Both the position numbers and the translations under genes were made by a program. DNA of 39,413 nucleotides from an uncultured Oscillospiraceae bacterium. Its GTDB lineage: Bacteria; Bacillota; Clostridia; Oscillospirales; Oscillospiraceae. A model generated the notes under the pieces. The model was given only the letters and a program-made list of their open reading frames with translations, had not been told where the DNA came from and searched no databases. Location: NCBI GenBank assembly GCA_934615645.1, contig CAKTTR010000008.1, forward strand, positions 1 to 39,413, written 5' to 3'. Shown here one piece after another: positions 23,065 to 30,775 of this stretch; positions within the stretch are counted from its first letter, which is position 1, and each line of letters opens with the position of its first letter.

Positions 23065-25055
23065 TTTTTGCACTGGTTGGGAATCAAAACTGCGGCAAAA
23101 CGACGCTCTTCAATCAGCTAACCGGCTCCAATCAGCATGTGGGCAATTTCCCAGGTGTGACGGTGGACCAGAAAATGGGCCAGATTCGCGGCGTGAAAAA
23201 TGCCACCGTTGTCGACTTGCCGGGGATTTATTCAATCCGGCCCTATACCAATGAGGAGATCGTTACCCGAGATTTTATTTTGAACGAAAAACCGGATGGC
23301 ATCATCAATATTGTTGACGCGACGAATATTGAGCGCAATCTGTATCTGACCCTGCAGCTTATGGAGATGCGTATTCCAATGGTGCTGGCATTAAATATGA
23401 TGGATGAAGTCCGCAACAATGGCGGCTCAATCGACGTGACCGGGATGGCGGATGCGTTAGGCATCCCGGTGGTGCCGATTAGTGCGTTTGTGGGCGAGGG
23501 CGTTGAGGAACTGATCACGACGCTGCTGCACACGGTCAAAAACCGGCAGCGGCCGAAGGTTTATGATTTCTGCCCCTCCGGGCCGGTGCACCGCTGCATC
23601 CATGCGGTTTCCCATCAAATTGAGGACCACGCGGAGAAAGCGGGAATCTCGCCTCGTTTTGCTGCGACAAAGCTGATTGAAGAAGATCCTTCTATCATTG
23701 AGCGGCTGGAGCTGGAGCAGAATGAGCTGGATGGCATCGAGCACGCTGTGCTCCAGATGGAAGAAGAGCGGGGCTTGGACCGGCAAGCGGCGCTGGCTGA
23801 CATGCGGTATAATTTTATTGAGCAGGTTTGCCGCAAGACGGTCGTCCGCTGTGCAGAGAGCAAGGAGCACCGGCGCAGCGTCCGCATCGACAGCGTGCTG
23901 ACCCACCGGGTCTTTGCCATTCCGATTTTCCTTGTTATCATGCTGGTGATCTTCTGGCTGACCTTCCGGGTCATCGGGCAATCTCTGAGCGATTTGCTGG
24001 GAGAGGGTATTGATCAACTGACGGCTCTGGTCGACCGAGGGCTGACGGCCTATGGGATCAATCCTGTGGTGCACAGCTTGGTGATCGATGGCATTTTTGC
24101 AGGTGTTGGCAGTGTGCTGGGCTTTTTGCCTATTATTGTGACGCTGTTTTTCTTCCTCTCTATTTTGGAGGATACCGGCTATATGGCCCGGATCGCTTTT
24201 GTTATGGACAAGCTGCTGCGAAAGATCGGCCTTTCCGGGCGCAGTATCGTGCCGATGCTCATCGGCTTCGGCTGCAGCGTCCCCGCGGTCATGGCAACAC
24301 GGACCCTCTCCTCAGAGCGGGACCGGCACATGACGATCCTGCTGACACCCTTTATGAGCTGCAGTGCGAAGATCCCCATTTATGCGTTGTTTGCCGCGGC
24401 GTTTTTTGCCCGGGGCCAGGCGCTGGTGATGGTGGGCATGTATGCAATGGGCATCGCCGTTTGTGTTATTGTCGCATTGATTTTAAAAACGACGGGCTTC
24501 CGGGGCAATCCGGTGCCCTTTGTCATGGAGCTGCCGAATTATAGGTTCCCGTCCTGGAAGAGTGTCCTGCTGCTGATGTGGGACAAGGCCAAGGACTTTT
24601 TGCAGCGTGCCTTCGGCGTGATTTTTGTCGCGACGGTCATTGTTTGGTTCCTGCAGACCTTTGATGCCCATCTCAATGTTGTGGCAGATTCTGCCGATAG
24701 TCTGCTTGCTGCCATCGGGCAGCTGCTTGCGCCGCTGTTCCGGCCCCTGGGCTTCGGCGATTGGCGGGCGGCCACGGCGCTGATCTCCGGCTTTATCGCC
24801 AAGGAATCTGTCGTTTCAACGCTGGGCGTTTTGCTGGGCAGTAACTCCGGCGCGGCGCTGTATGCGCTGTTCACTCCGGCGACAGCTTTTTCGTTTTTGA
24901 CGTTCACGCTGCTCTATACGCCCTGCGTCGCGGCCATCGCTGCCATCAAGCGGGAGTTGGGCTCCGGACTGCGGGCCGCTGGCGTGAGTCTGCTGCAATG
25001 CGCCATTGCATGGCTCTGCGCGTTTGGCGTATATGCGCTGACTGCGCTGTTTTGA
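23061..25055 (+). CDS. feoB: FeoB ferrous iron transporter
   Basis: 664 residues. Inner-membrane Fe(II) transporter with an N-terminal G domain: G1 GNQNCGKTT (7-15), G2 FPGVT (30-34), G3 DLPG (52-55), G4 NMMD and G5-like ISAF. A helical linker (about 165-275) is followed by FeoB membrane helices with the two Gate motifs, including GFGCSVPAVMATRTL and TLLYTPCVAAIAAIKRE, both with their conserved Cys. The C-terminus ends in a final helix, and a separate Cys-rich peptide gene follows after 9 bases. Confidence 0.97.
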   Translation: MIFALVGNQNCGKTTLFNQLTGSNQHVGNFPGVTVDQKMGQIRGVKNATVVDLPGIYSIRPYTNEEIVTRDFILNEKPDGIINIVDATNIERNLYLTLQLMEMRIPMVLALNMMDEVRNNGGSIDVTGMADALGIPVVPISAFVGEGVEELITTLLHTVKNRQRPKVYDFCPSGPVHRCIHAVSHQIEDHAEKAGISPRFAATKLIEEDPSIIERLELEQNELDGIEHAVLQMEEERGLDRQAALADMRYNFIEQVCRKTVVRCAESKEHRRSVRIDSVLTHRVFAIPIFLVIMLVIFWLTFRVIGQSLSDLLGEGIDQLTALVDRGLTAYGINPVVHSLVIDGIFAGVGSVLGFLPIIVTLFFFLSILEDTGYMARIAFVMDKLLRKIGLSGRSIVPMLIGFGCSVPAVMATRTLSSERDRHMTILLTPFMSCSAKIPIYALFAAAFFARGQALVMVGMYAMGIAVCVIVALILKTTGFRGNPVPFVMELPNYRFPSWKSVLLLMWDKAKDFLQRAFGVIFVATVIVWFLQTFDAHLNVVADSADSLLAAIGQLLAPLFRPLGFGDWRAATALISGFIAKESVVSTLGVLLGSNSGAALYALFTPATAFSFLTFTLLYTPCVAAIAAIKRELGSGLRAAGVSLLQCAIAWLCAFGVYALTALF

Positions 25056-25064
25056 GGCAGCTCT

Positions 25065-25199
25065 ATGGGCGTTCTGGACTATCTTCTCCTGGGGCTGATC
25101 GCCGTCGGTCTTGTGAATGCTGTGGTGCGCAGCCGAAAGCGCCCCTGTGCGGGGAATTGCGCGGGCTGCACAGCGGCGTGTAAGCGAAAGAAGAAATAA
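25065..25199 (+). CDS. FeoB-associated Cys-rich membrane peptide
   Basis: 44 residues, easily missed for its size. MGVLDYLLLGLIAVGLVN is one membrane segment, followed by a basic Cys-rich tail PCAGNCAGCTAACKRKKK with cysteines at 28, 32, 35 and 39 (CxxxCxxCxxxC). This matches the small FeoB-associated Cys-rich proteins that take the place of FeoC in many Firmicutes. It begins 9 bases after the feoB stop; GAGGCAG lies just upstream. A strong terminator follows 3 bases after the stop. Function, perhaps iron hand-off or FeoB assembly, is inferred. Confidence 0.85.
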   Translation: MGVLDYLLLGLIAVGLVNAVVRSRKRPCAGNCAGCTAACKRKKK

Positions 25200-25202
25200 A
25201 TG

Positions 25203-25235
25203 ACCGGTCCGGGCTTTTTTAAAGCCCGGACCGGT
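25203..25235 (+). terminator. Intrinsic terminator of the feo operon
   Basis: Perfect 15-bp stem (25203-25217 / 25221-25235, arm ACCGGTCCGGGCTTT) with a 3-base loop, followed by a short T-run (TTTC). Confidence 0.9.
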
Positions 25236-25300
25236 TTTCGCTTATATGCCGCCCAGTGTTATAGCAATCGGACGGCTGCGTGCGGGAGCCGCCTGCAAAA

Positions 25301-25334
25301 ATTTTCCTGGCAGCAGGCTTGCTGCCAGGAAAAT
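25301..25334 (-). terminator. Hairpin between feo and groL, terminator-like on the minus strand
   Basis: Perfect 15-bp inverted repeat ATTTTCCTGGCAGCA / complement around GGCT; on the minus strand it is followed by TTTTTGC. Possibly a back-up terminator for groESL. The surrounding 25236-25418 stretch has no convincing gene. Confidence 0.5.
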
Positions 25335-25418
25335 GGGAGGTGCATCGTAACGGCCTAGCCGGGGCAGTCTATCGAAAACAGGGGATTATATTATGCCAGA
25401 GTCTGCAAAAAACAAAAT

Positions 25419-25454
25419 CCCGGGGCGTGTACCACATCTGGTACACGCCCCGGG
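25419..25454 (-). terminator. Intrinsic terminator of groESL
   Basis: Perfect 16-bp stem CCCGGGGCGTGTACCA / complement with loop CATC, followed on the minus strand by ATTTTGTTTTTT. Lies 31 bases after the groL stop. Confidence 0.9.
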
Positions 25455-25485
25455 CGGGGTGTTGTAATTTTTTGGCGTTTGGGGA

Positions 25486-27129
25486 TCAATACATACCGCC
25501 CATGCCGGCTGCGTTTGCGGCAGCGGCTGCCTTGGCTGCGTCGCCAGCGGGATCGGGCTTGTCGGTGACCAGAGATTCGGTCGTCAGGACGCAGGAGCAA
25601 ATGGAAGCTGCATTCTCCAGGGCGCTGCGGGTGACCTTCGTCGGGTCCACGATGCCGGAGGGGATCATGTCGCAGTATTCCTCGGTGTAGGCGTTGTAGC
25701 CATAGCCGACCTTGCCGCTGTTGCGGATTTTCTCGAAGATGACGGAGCCGTCAACGCCTGCGTTCTCCGCGATCTGGCGGATGGGGGCCTGCAGTGCCTT
25801 GGCGATGATCATCGCGCCGGTCTTCTCGTCGCCCTTCAGGGTGTCGATCAGGGCTTCGACTGCGGGGATGGCGTTGACATAAGCCGTGCCGCCGCCTGCG
25901 ACGATGCCTTCTTCGACCGCTGCACGGGTCGCGTTCAGGGCGTCCTCAATGCGGAGCTTCTGCTCTTTCATGGCAACTTCCGTCTGCGCGCCGACGCGGA
26001 TGACAGCGACGCCGCCAGCCAGCTTGCCCAGGCGCTCCTGCAGCTTCTCGGTCTCATATTCGGAGGTCGTCACAGCGATGGAGTTTTTGATCTCCTGCTG
26101 ACGGGCCTTGATGGCCTCGGGGTCGCCCAGACCCTTGACGATGACGGTGCTCTCGCTGCTGATCTTGATCTTTTCCGCACGGCCCAGGTCAGATACGTCG
26201 GTATCCTTCAGCTCCATGTTCAGATCGGAGGAGATCACGGTGCCGCCAGTCAGGATAGCGATATCCTGCAGCATCGCCTTTCTGCGGTCGCCGAAGCCGG
26301 GGGCCTTGACGCAGACGCAGGTGAAGGTGCCGCGCAGCTTGTTGACCAGCAGGGTCGCCAGTGCGTCGCCTTCGACGTCTTCTGCAATGATGACCATCTT
26401 CTTGCCAGCCTGCACGATCTTTTCCAGAACGGGCAGGATCTCCTGCAGAGAAGAGATCTTCTTATCGGTGATCAGGATATAGGGATCGTCAATGACGGCT
26501 TCCATCTTGTCCGTATCGGTGATCATATAGGGGGAGATATAGCCGCGGTCGAACTGCATGCCTTCGACAACTTCCAGGGTGGTGTCCGCCGTCTTGGATT
26601 CTTCGACGGAGATGACGCCCTCGGCGGTGACCTTTTCCATCGCCTCGGCGATCAGTTTACCGACCTGCTCGTCGCTGGAGGAGACGGTGCCGACTCTTGC
26701 GATATCGTCGCTGCCCTTGACAACTTCGGAATTCTTCTTGATGGCGTCTACTGCAGTTGCGACTGCCTTCTCAATGCCCTTCCGCATGACCATGGGGTTG
26801 GCGCCTGCGGTGACGTTCTTCAGGCCTTCACGGATGATGGCCTGGGCCAGCAGGGTAGCGGTCGTGGTGCCGTCACCGGCGACGTCGTTCGTCTTGGTGG
26901 CAACCTGGCGGACCAGCTGCGCGCCCATGTTTTCAAACGGGTCCTCGAGCTCGACTTCCTGGGCGATGGTCACGCCGTCGTTGGTGATGAGCGGTGCGCC
27001 ATACTTCTTATCCAGGACAACATTACGGCCCTTGGGGCCCAGGGTAACTTTCACGGTATTTGCCAGCTGATCAATACCAGCCTGCAGAGATTTGCGGGCT
27101 TCTTCGCCGTAAACGATCATTTTAGCCAT
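25486..27129 (-). CDS. groL: Chaperonin GroEL (Hsp60)
   Basis: 547 residues, standard length. ATP-dependent folding chamber, working with GroES. LGPKGRNVVLDKKYGAP, the ATP-site VAGDGTTTATLLAQAI, VVAGGGTAY-type IVAGGGTAYVN, and the Gly/Met-rich end AAGMGGMY are present. Starts 18 bases after the groS stop, with GGGAGGT upstream. Under HrcA/CIRCE control through groS. Confidence 0.99.
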   Translation of the reverse strand: MAKMIVYGEEARKSLQAGIDQLANTVKVTLGPKGRNVVLDKKYGAPLITNDGVTIAQEVELEDPFENMGAQLVRQVATKTNDVAGDGTTTATLLAQAIIREGLKNVTAGANPMVMRKGIEKAVATAVDAIKKNSEVVKGSDDIARVGTVSSSDEQVGKLIAEAMEKVTAEGVISVEESKTADTTLEVVEGMQFDRGYISPYMITDTDKMEAVIDDPYILITDKKISSLQEILPVLEKIVQAGKKMVIIAEDVEGDALATLLVNKLRGTFTCVCVKAPGFGDRRKAMLQDIAILTGGTVISSDLNMELKDTDVSDLGRAEKIKISSESTVIVKGLGDPEAIKARQQEIKNSIAVTTSEYETEKLQERLGKLAGGVAVIRVGAQTEVAMKEQKLRIEDALNATRAAVEEGIVAGGGTAYVNAIPAVEALIDTLKGDEKTGAMIIAKALQAPIRQIAENAGVDGSVIFEKIRNSGKVGYGYNAYTEEYCDMIPSGIVDPTKVTRSALENAASICSCVLTTESLVTDKPDPAGDAAKAAAAANAAGMGGMY

Positions 27130-27147
27130 AGTAGTGAACCTCCCAAA

Positions 27148-27435
27148 TTAGTCTGCCACGACAGCGAGGATGTCCTCCTGCCGTACGATGGTGTAGCTGC
27201 AATCGTCAAGCTCGACGTCGGTACCGGCGTACTTGGCAACGATGACCTTGTCGCCAGCCTTGACGGACATCTTGACTTCGTGACCATCGACCATGCCGCC
27301 GGGGCCAACTGCAACGACCTCGGAAACAACGGGCTTTTCCTTGCTGGCCGTGGAAAGGATGATACCAGACTTGGTGGTCTCTTCAACTTCAACAGGTTTC
27401 AGCAGAACGCGGTCTGCCAACGGTGTCAGTTTCAT
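27148..27435 (-). CDS. groS: Co-chaperonin GroES (Hsp10)
   Basis: 95 residues. KLTPLADRVLLKPVEVEETTK, the mobile loop SGIILSTASKEKP and VGPGGMVDGH, then GDKVIVAKYAGTDVELDD, are all standard. ATG 27435 has AGGAGGC upstream; a longer frame adds 8 unrelated residues. First gene of the groESL operon. Confidence 0.98.
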   Translation of the reverse strand: MKLTPLADRVLLKPVEVEETTKSGIILSTASKEKPVVSEVVAVGPGGMVDGHEVKMSVKAGDKVIVAKYAGTDVELDDCSYTIVRQEDILAVVAD

Positions 27436-27507
27436 ATGTGTGTGCCTCCTAATCATCATTCATGCCGGCTGTTTTGCCGGACAAAGGTTTACAGATTTTT
27501 TATGGTG

Positions 27508-27534
27508 TTAGCACTCGAAATGCCTGAGTGCTAA
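27508..27534 (-). promoter_or_regulatory. CIRCE operator (HrcA-binding) of groESL
   Basis: Perfect TTAGCACTC-N9-GAGTGCTAA. It sits between the promoter and the groS ribosome-binding site, the standard place for repression by HrcA; hrcA itself is not in the window. Confidence 0.98.
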
Positions 27535-27539
27535 CAGGT

Positions 27540-27570
27540 ATTATAATAAGTCACAACGTCCTAATATGCA
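27540..27570 (-). promoter_or_regulatory. groESL promoter
   Basis: Minus strand: -35 TTGCAT (27565-27570) with -10 TATTAT (27543-27548, 16-base spacer) or the overlapping TATAAT (27540-27545, 19-base spacer). CIRCE begins directly downstream. Confidence 0.6.
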
Positions 27571-27611
27571 AGAGGAAAATAGAGCTGATTTTCTGAGATA
27601 GAAAGGATTAT

Positions 27612-27773
27612 ATGGATTTAGAACAACAGCAGACGTATTTATCTGATATTATCTCGCGTATACGCCGGATTCCTCTTGATTTTGAGAAACGAGAGAATTC
27701 CAGTGCAATCCTTGGGGGACGCAGAAGCGGATTTGCTCCGGCGCGACGGCAAATGTTGCTGTCTGCAGTGTGA
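27612..27773 (+). CDS. Small ORF overlapping the lipid-kinase 3' end, possible gene remnant
   Basis: 53 residues: starts MDLEQQQTYLSDIISRIRRI, ends RRQMLLSAV. AGAAAGGA at good distance from the ATG and AT-rich codons in the first 30 positions look like a real gene start, but from about 27649 it runs antisense to the 3' end of the lipid kinase and the residues lose character. It may be the N-terminal stub of a gene truncated by a past rearrangement, or chance. No family recognised. Confidence 0.25.
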   Translation: MDLEQQQTYLSDIISRIRRIPLDFEKRENSSAILGGRRSGFAPARRQMLLSAV

Positions 27774-28593
27774 GCAGTTCGCCGTCCAGATTCACGGCGA
27801 CGGGATGGTCTGCCTCCACGGTGATGCTTTTGCAGTGGAAATCCTGGATGAGGTCCGGCAGCTGCCGGTACTGCCCGGCTTTGTACTTGCCGATGACCTG
27901 GGCGACCTTTAGCCGCGTGACGTCCCGCACCAGCAGCACATCCAGCAGGCCGTCGTCTGGCTGCGCCTCCGGCAGGGGGTAGAACCCGCCGCCGTAGTAG
28001 CGTCCGTTGGCAATGCAGGCCAGGGTGTATTCGCCGTCGAAGACCTGGCCGTCGACGGTGATGCGGTAGTGCTCATGCACGCCCCGGAGCAGATTGACCA
28101 GGATGGAGAGAACGTATGCCCCGGAGCCGGTCACGAACGGGAGCCGGGTGTAACGGTTCACGCTGGTGCCGATGCGGGCGTCAAAACCGATGGAGCAGAC
28201 GTTCAGTGCCCGGTGCTTGCCGCATTGGATGAGGTCAAATTCCGCCTCCTGACTTTCCAGCAGCCGGGGCAGCTGGGTAAAGGCGGCGGGCTCGGAGAAG
28301 ATGCGGACAAAGTCGTTGCCGGAGCCGCCGGCGTAGTGGGTCACGGCGGCGTTGGGGTGGCCGATTGCGCCGTTGACGACTTCATTGAGCGTCCCGTCGC
28401 CGCCGCAGGCGTACAGACGCACCGGTTGGCCGCTTTTGGCGGCGTCCCGGGCAATACGGGTGCAGTCGCCGGGGGCGATGGAGACGGCGATCTCGTAATC
28501 CATCCCGGTGCAGCAGCGGGTGACTTCGGCGGTGACTGCCGCGGTCCTGTCGCGCTTTCCGGCGGCAGGGTTGATGATAAATACATGCTTCAT
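27649..28593 (-). CDS. Diacylglycerol/lipid kinase family protein (DgkB/YegS-like)
   Basis: 314 residues. The start HVFIINPAAGKRDR and the nucleotide-binding ACGGDGTLNEVVNGAIG, then YAGGSGNDFVRIF and NVCSIGFDARIG, are the DAGK catalytic-domain signatures; LLDVLLVRDVTRL and HPVAVNLDGELL lie in the C-terminal domain. Probably phosphorylates diacylglycerol or a related lipid at the membrane face; the exact substrate is not visible. GAGGAAG precedes ATG 28593. The last 20 residues have no obvious family match and overlap the small convergent ORF. Confidence 0.9.
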   Translation of the reverse strand: MKHVFIINPAAGKRDRTAAVTAEVTRCCTGMDYEIAVSIAPGDCTRIARDAAKSGQPVRLYACGGDGTLNEVVNGAIGHPNAAVTHYAGGSGNDFVRIFSEPAAFTQLPRLLESQEAEFDLIQCGKHRALNVCSIGFDARIGTSVNRYTRLPFVTGSGAYVLSILVNLLRGVHEHYRITVDGQVFDGEYTLACIANGRYYGGGFYPLPEAQPDDGLLDVLLVRDVTRLKVAQVIGKYKAGQYRQLPDLIQDFHCKSITVEADHPVAVNLDGELLTLQTATFAVAPEQIRFCVPQGLHWNSLVSQNQEESGVYAR

Positions 28594-28626
28594 GGCAAAC
28601 TTCCTCTGGTTTGGCGTATGGACCGC

Positions 28627-29739
28627 CTAAAAATACATATATATATTACATTGCAGCCGCCCGTTATAGAGCTTGCGCCGCTTCGTTGCCGGTGCGCCGA
28701 AATAGCGCTCAAATTCCGGCTCGGAGGAGATAATATATTTATGCCAGCGGTCGGCATAGCGCAGATGACGGCCGAAGGCCCGGACCAACTGCTGGGCTTG
28801 CTTTTGCTCCAGCATCCGTTCGCCGTAGGGCGGGTTGCAGACGATGACGCCCCGCTCTGCGGGCAGGCTCATCTTTGTTGCATCGGCGGCCTGGAAGCGG
28901 ATCCATTTGCCGACGCCCGCTTTGGCGGCGTTGGCCTGGGACAGCGCGACATTCTGTGGGTCCAGATCGGAGCCGAGGATCTGATAGTCCCCGCGGAATT
29001 CCAGATCCTTTGCCTCCTCCCGCGCCTGCTGCCAGATCGCCGGGGGCAGGAAGCCCCACTGCTGGGCCGCGAAGCTGCGGTGCAGGCCTGGGGCCCGGTT
29101 CAGCGCAATGAGCGCCGCTTCGATGGGGATCGTCCCGGAGCCGCAGAAGGGGTCCCAGAAGAAATCCCGGCCCCGGTAGCGGGAAAGCGTGACCATCGCG
29201 GCGGCCATCGTCTCATGCAGCGGCGCCAGATTGGCCTCCGCCCGGTAGCCCCGCTTGTGCAGGCTGACGCCGGAGGTATCGAGGAAGATCTCGCATTGGT
29301 CCTTCATAATAGAAAAGCGGAGCTGATGCACGGGGCCCGTCTCCGGCAGCCAGGAAAGATGATAGTGGGCGCCCAGCCGGTCCACTGCGGCCTTTTTGGC
29401 GATGGCTTGGCAATCCGGCACGGAGTGCAGCTGACTGTCCAGGCTGTAGCCCTTGACGGGGAAAGCATCCTCCTTGCCGATGAAGGCTTCCAGTGGGATC
29501 TTTTTTACGCCTTGGTAAAGGTCCTCAAAGCTGTGGGCCGGGAACCGGGCCAGCAGGATCATGACCCGCTCGCCCATCCGGCAGCGCAGGTTGGCCCGGG
29601 CGATATCCGCCGCGGTCCCTTCAAAAAAGACGCGCCGGTCTTCGACGCGGACATTTTGCATTTGCATCCGGCGCATTTCATCGCCGACTAGCCCCTCCAA
29701 CCCGAACAGGGTGGGGATGCATAGGGTGTAACGCTCCAT
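28627..29739 (-). CDS. THUMP-domain class I SAM-dependent RNA methyltransferase (RlmL/YpsC-like)
   Basis: 370 residues. An N-terminal ferredoxin-like/THUMP region (about 1-155) is followed by a Rossmann methyltransferase domain: FFWDPFCGSGTIPIEAALIA (SAM-binding) and VCNPPYGERM (catalytic NPPY, typical of base N-methylation). This is the YpsC/RlmL type that makes m2G in 23S rRNA. ATG 29739 (GGAG 6 bases upstream) is preferred over ATG 29751. Lies 33 bases upstream of the lipid kinase on the same strand; no clear promoter was found before it. Confidence 0.9.
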   Translation of the reverse strand: MERYTLCIPTLFGLEGLVGDEMRRMQMQNVRVEDRRVFFEGTAADIARANLRCRMGERVMILLARFPAHSFEDLYQGVKKIPLEAFIGKEDAFPVKGYSLDSQLHSVPDCQAIAKKAAVDRLGAHYHLSWLPETGPVHQLRFSIMKDQCEIFLDTSGVSLHKRGYRAEANLAPLHETMAAAMVTLSRYRGRDFFWDPFCGSGTIPIEAALIALNRAPGLHRSFAAQQWGFLPPAIWQQAREEAKDLEFRGDYQILGSDLDPQNVALSQANAAKAGVGKWIRFQAADATKMSLPAERGVIVCNPPYGERMLEQKQAQQLVRAFGRHLRYADRWHKYIISSEPEFERYFGAPATKRRKLYNGRLQCNIYMYF

Positions 29740-29815
29740 AAAAAACTCCATTCTGCCGCCGCAGCCCGGGCAGGGCACAAAAGAAAATCCCCGGCAGCGG
29801 CGGACGGGGAGACGC

Positions 29816-30092
29816 CCGCCGGGCGAGCGCCCGGCGAGAGCGTGTCAAAAATTTTTTTGACACGCTCTCAAACGCGACCCGCTACGCTGGGCTCGCGTTT
29901 GAGGAGAATTGCACCCTGCTGCGCGCATAATTTCCACGCCTTTGGCGTGGAAATTCCACACTTGCAGGGCGAGAAGTATTTTCCCCGACGTACACGCCGC
30001 CGGAGAAAATGATTTTCACTTTATTTGCGCCGTGCACGACGCAAACTCTGCGAGGCTTTCTCAACAGTCTGCCGCCGGGCGAGCGCCCGGCG
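29816..30092. repeat. Hairpin-rich intergenic element bounded by 21-bp direct repeats
   Basis: The same 21 bases (CCGCCGGGCGAGCGCCCGGCG), itself a 7-bp hairpin, occur at 29816-29836 and 30072-30092. Between them lie a 16-bp stem at 29836-29869 with an A/T core, an 11-bp stem at 29867-29903 that shares three bases with it, CCCTGC/GCAGGG (29914-29919 / 29964-29969) enclosing a perfect 12-bp stem at 29929-29955, a near-perfect ATTTTCCCCG/CGGAGAAAAT pair, and a TTTGCG...CGCAAA palindrome. No ORF with coding character is seen. Could be a miniature mobile/REP-like element or a structured RNA. Confidence 0.6.
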
Positions 30093-30160
30093 CAGCTTTT
30101 ACAGCTTTTTCTATTATATCGGAAGTTTCGGCAAATAGCAACGAAAAATTGCGTCTTCCA

Positions 30161-30190
30161 GCAGCCAAATGCAGCCAAATGCAGCCAAAT
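30161..30190. repeat. Three tandem copies of GCAGCCAAAT
   Basis: Three exact 10-base copies in a row, then a degraded fourth (GCCAGAAAT). They end 16 bases before the -35 box of the nfeD promoter, on the same face of the helix, so they may be an activator-binding array. Confidence 0.8.
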
Positions 30191-30206
30191 GCCAGAAATT
30201 TGCCCC

Positions 30207-30234
30207 TTGACATTGGCCTGAAATCCTGTATGCT
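30207..30234 (+). promoter_or_regulatory. Promoter of the nfeD-SPFH operon
   Basis: Perfect -35 TTGACA (30207-30212), 16-base spacer, -10 TATGCT (30229-30234), about 33 bases before the nfeD start. Confidence 0.7.
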
Positions 30235-30266
30235 AGAGACAGTAGAACACGAAAGGAGGCAGGGCC

Positions 30267-30719
30267 ATGGGAGCGATGTTTTGGTTCTGGGCTGCGGCCT
30301 GTCTGGTGCTGTTGATCGTGGAGGTCGCGACGGCGATGCTGGTGAGCATCTGGTTTGTCGGCGGTGCTGCGGCAGCGCTGATCGTCTGCCTGTGCGGCGG
30401 TGCGCTTTGGCTGCAGATTGTGCTGTTTTTCGTTGTCTCGGTGGCGATGCTTTTGCTGCTGCGTCCGCTGCTCCAGCGGCAGTGCAATCCCGATAAGCTT
30501 AAGACGAATGTGGATGCGCTGATCGGCAAGCAGGCCATCGTGATCGAAAAGATCGACAATTTAGAAGGCCAAGGCCGCATTAAGGTGGACAGTGCCGACT
30601 GGACCGCCCGCAGTGACGACGGCAGCGTGATCGACGCCGGGTGCCTGGTGGAGATCCACCGGATCGAGGGCGTCCGCGCTTATGTCGCACCGGTCCATGC
30701 CGCAGTAGGCGCCCGCTGA
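30267..30719 (+). CDS. NfeD-family membrane protein
   Basis: 150 residues: two or three membrane segments (about 4-70) and then a soluble OB-fold-like domain (DALIGKQAIVIEKIDNLEGQG, GRIKVDSADWTARS, GCLVEIHRIEGV) typical of short NfeD1b-type proteins. These partner SPFH/flotillin-like proteins in membrane microdomains. AGGAGG precedes ATG 30267. The SPFH gene follows after 56 bases, so the pair is probably one transcript. Confidence 0.9.
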   Translation: MGAMFWFWAAACLVLLIVEVATAMLVSIWFVGGAAAALIVCLCGGALWLQIVLFFVVSVAMLLLLRPLLQRQCNPDKLKTNVDALIGKQAIVIEKIDNLEGQGRIKVDSADWTARSDDGSVIDAGCLVEIHRIEGVRAYVAPVHAAVGAR

Positions 30720-30775
30720 GGCGCATTGCCAGAGAAGTGCCCGGCGCATCGTGCCGGGGAGGAAAGGAGAACATT

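Noticed and set aside
25394..25468. Small plus-strand ORF across the groL terminator
   Set aside because: It is made of the two arms of the terminator hairpin and has no coding character.
28069..29691. Plus-strand frame of 540 codons antisense to the lipid kinase and methyltransferase
   Set aside because: No family resemblance, and both opposite-strand genes have complete catalytic motifs.
29816..30190. CRISPR array
   Set aside because: Only two copies of the 21-mer, 256 bases apart, and the 10-bp repeats have no spacers; no cas genes nearby.
29740..30266. Coding region in the gene-free stretch before nfeD
   Set aside because: Open frames here are short and composed of repeat-arm sequence; none has a ribosome-binding site or recognisable protein.
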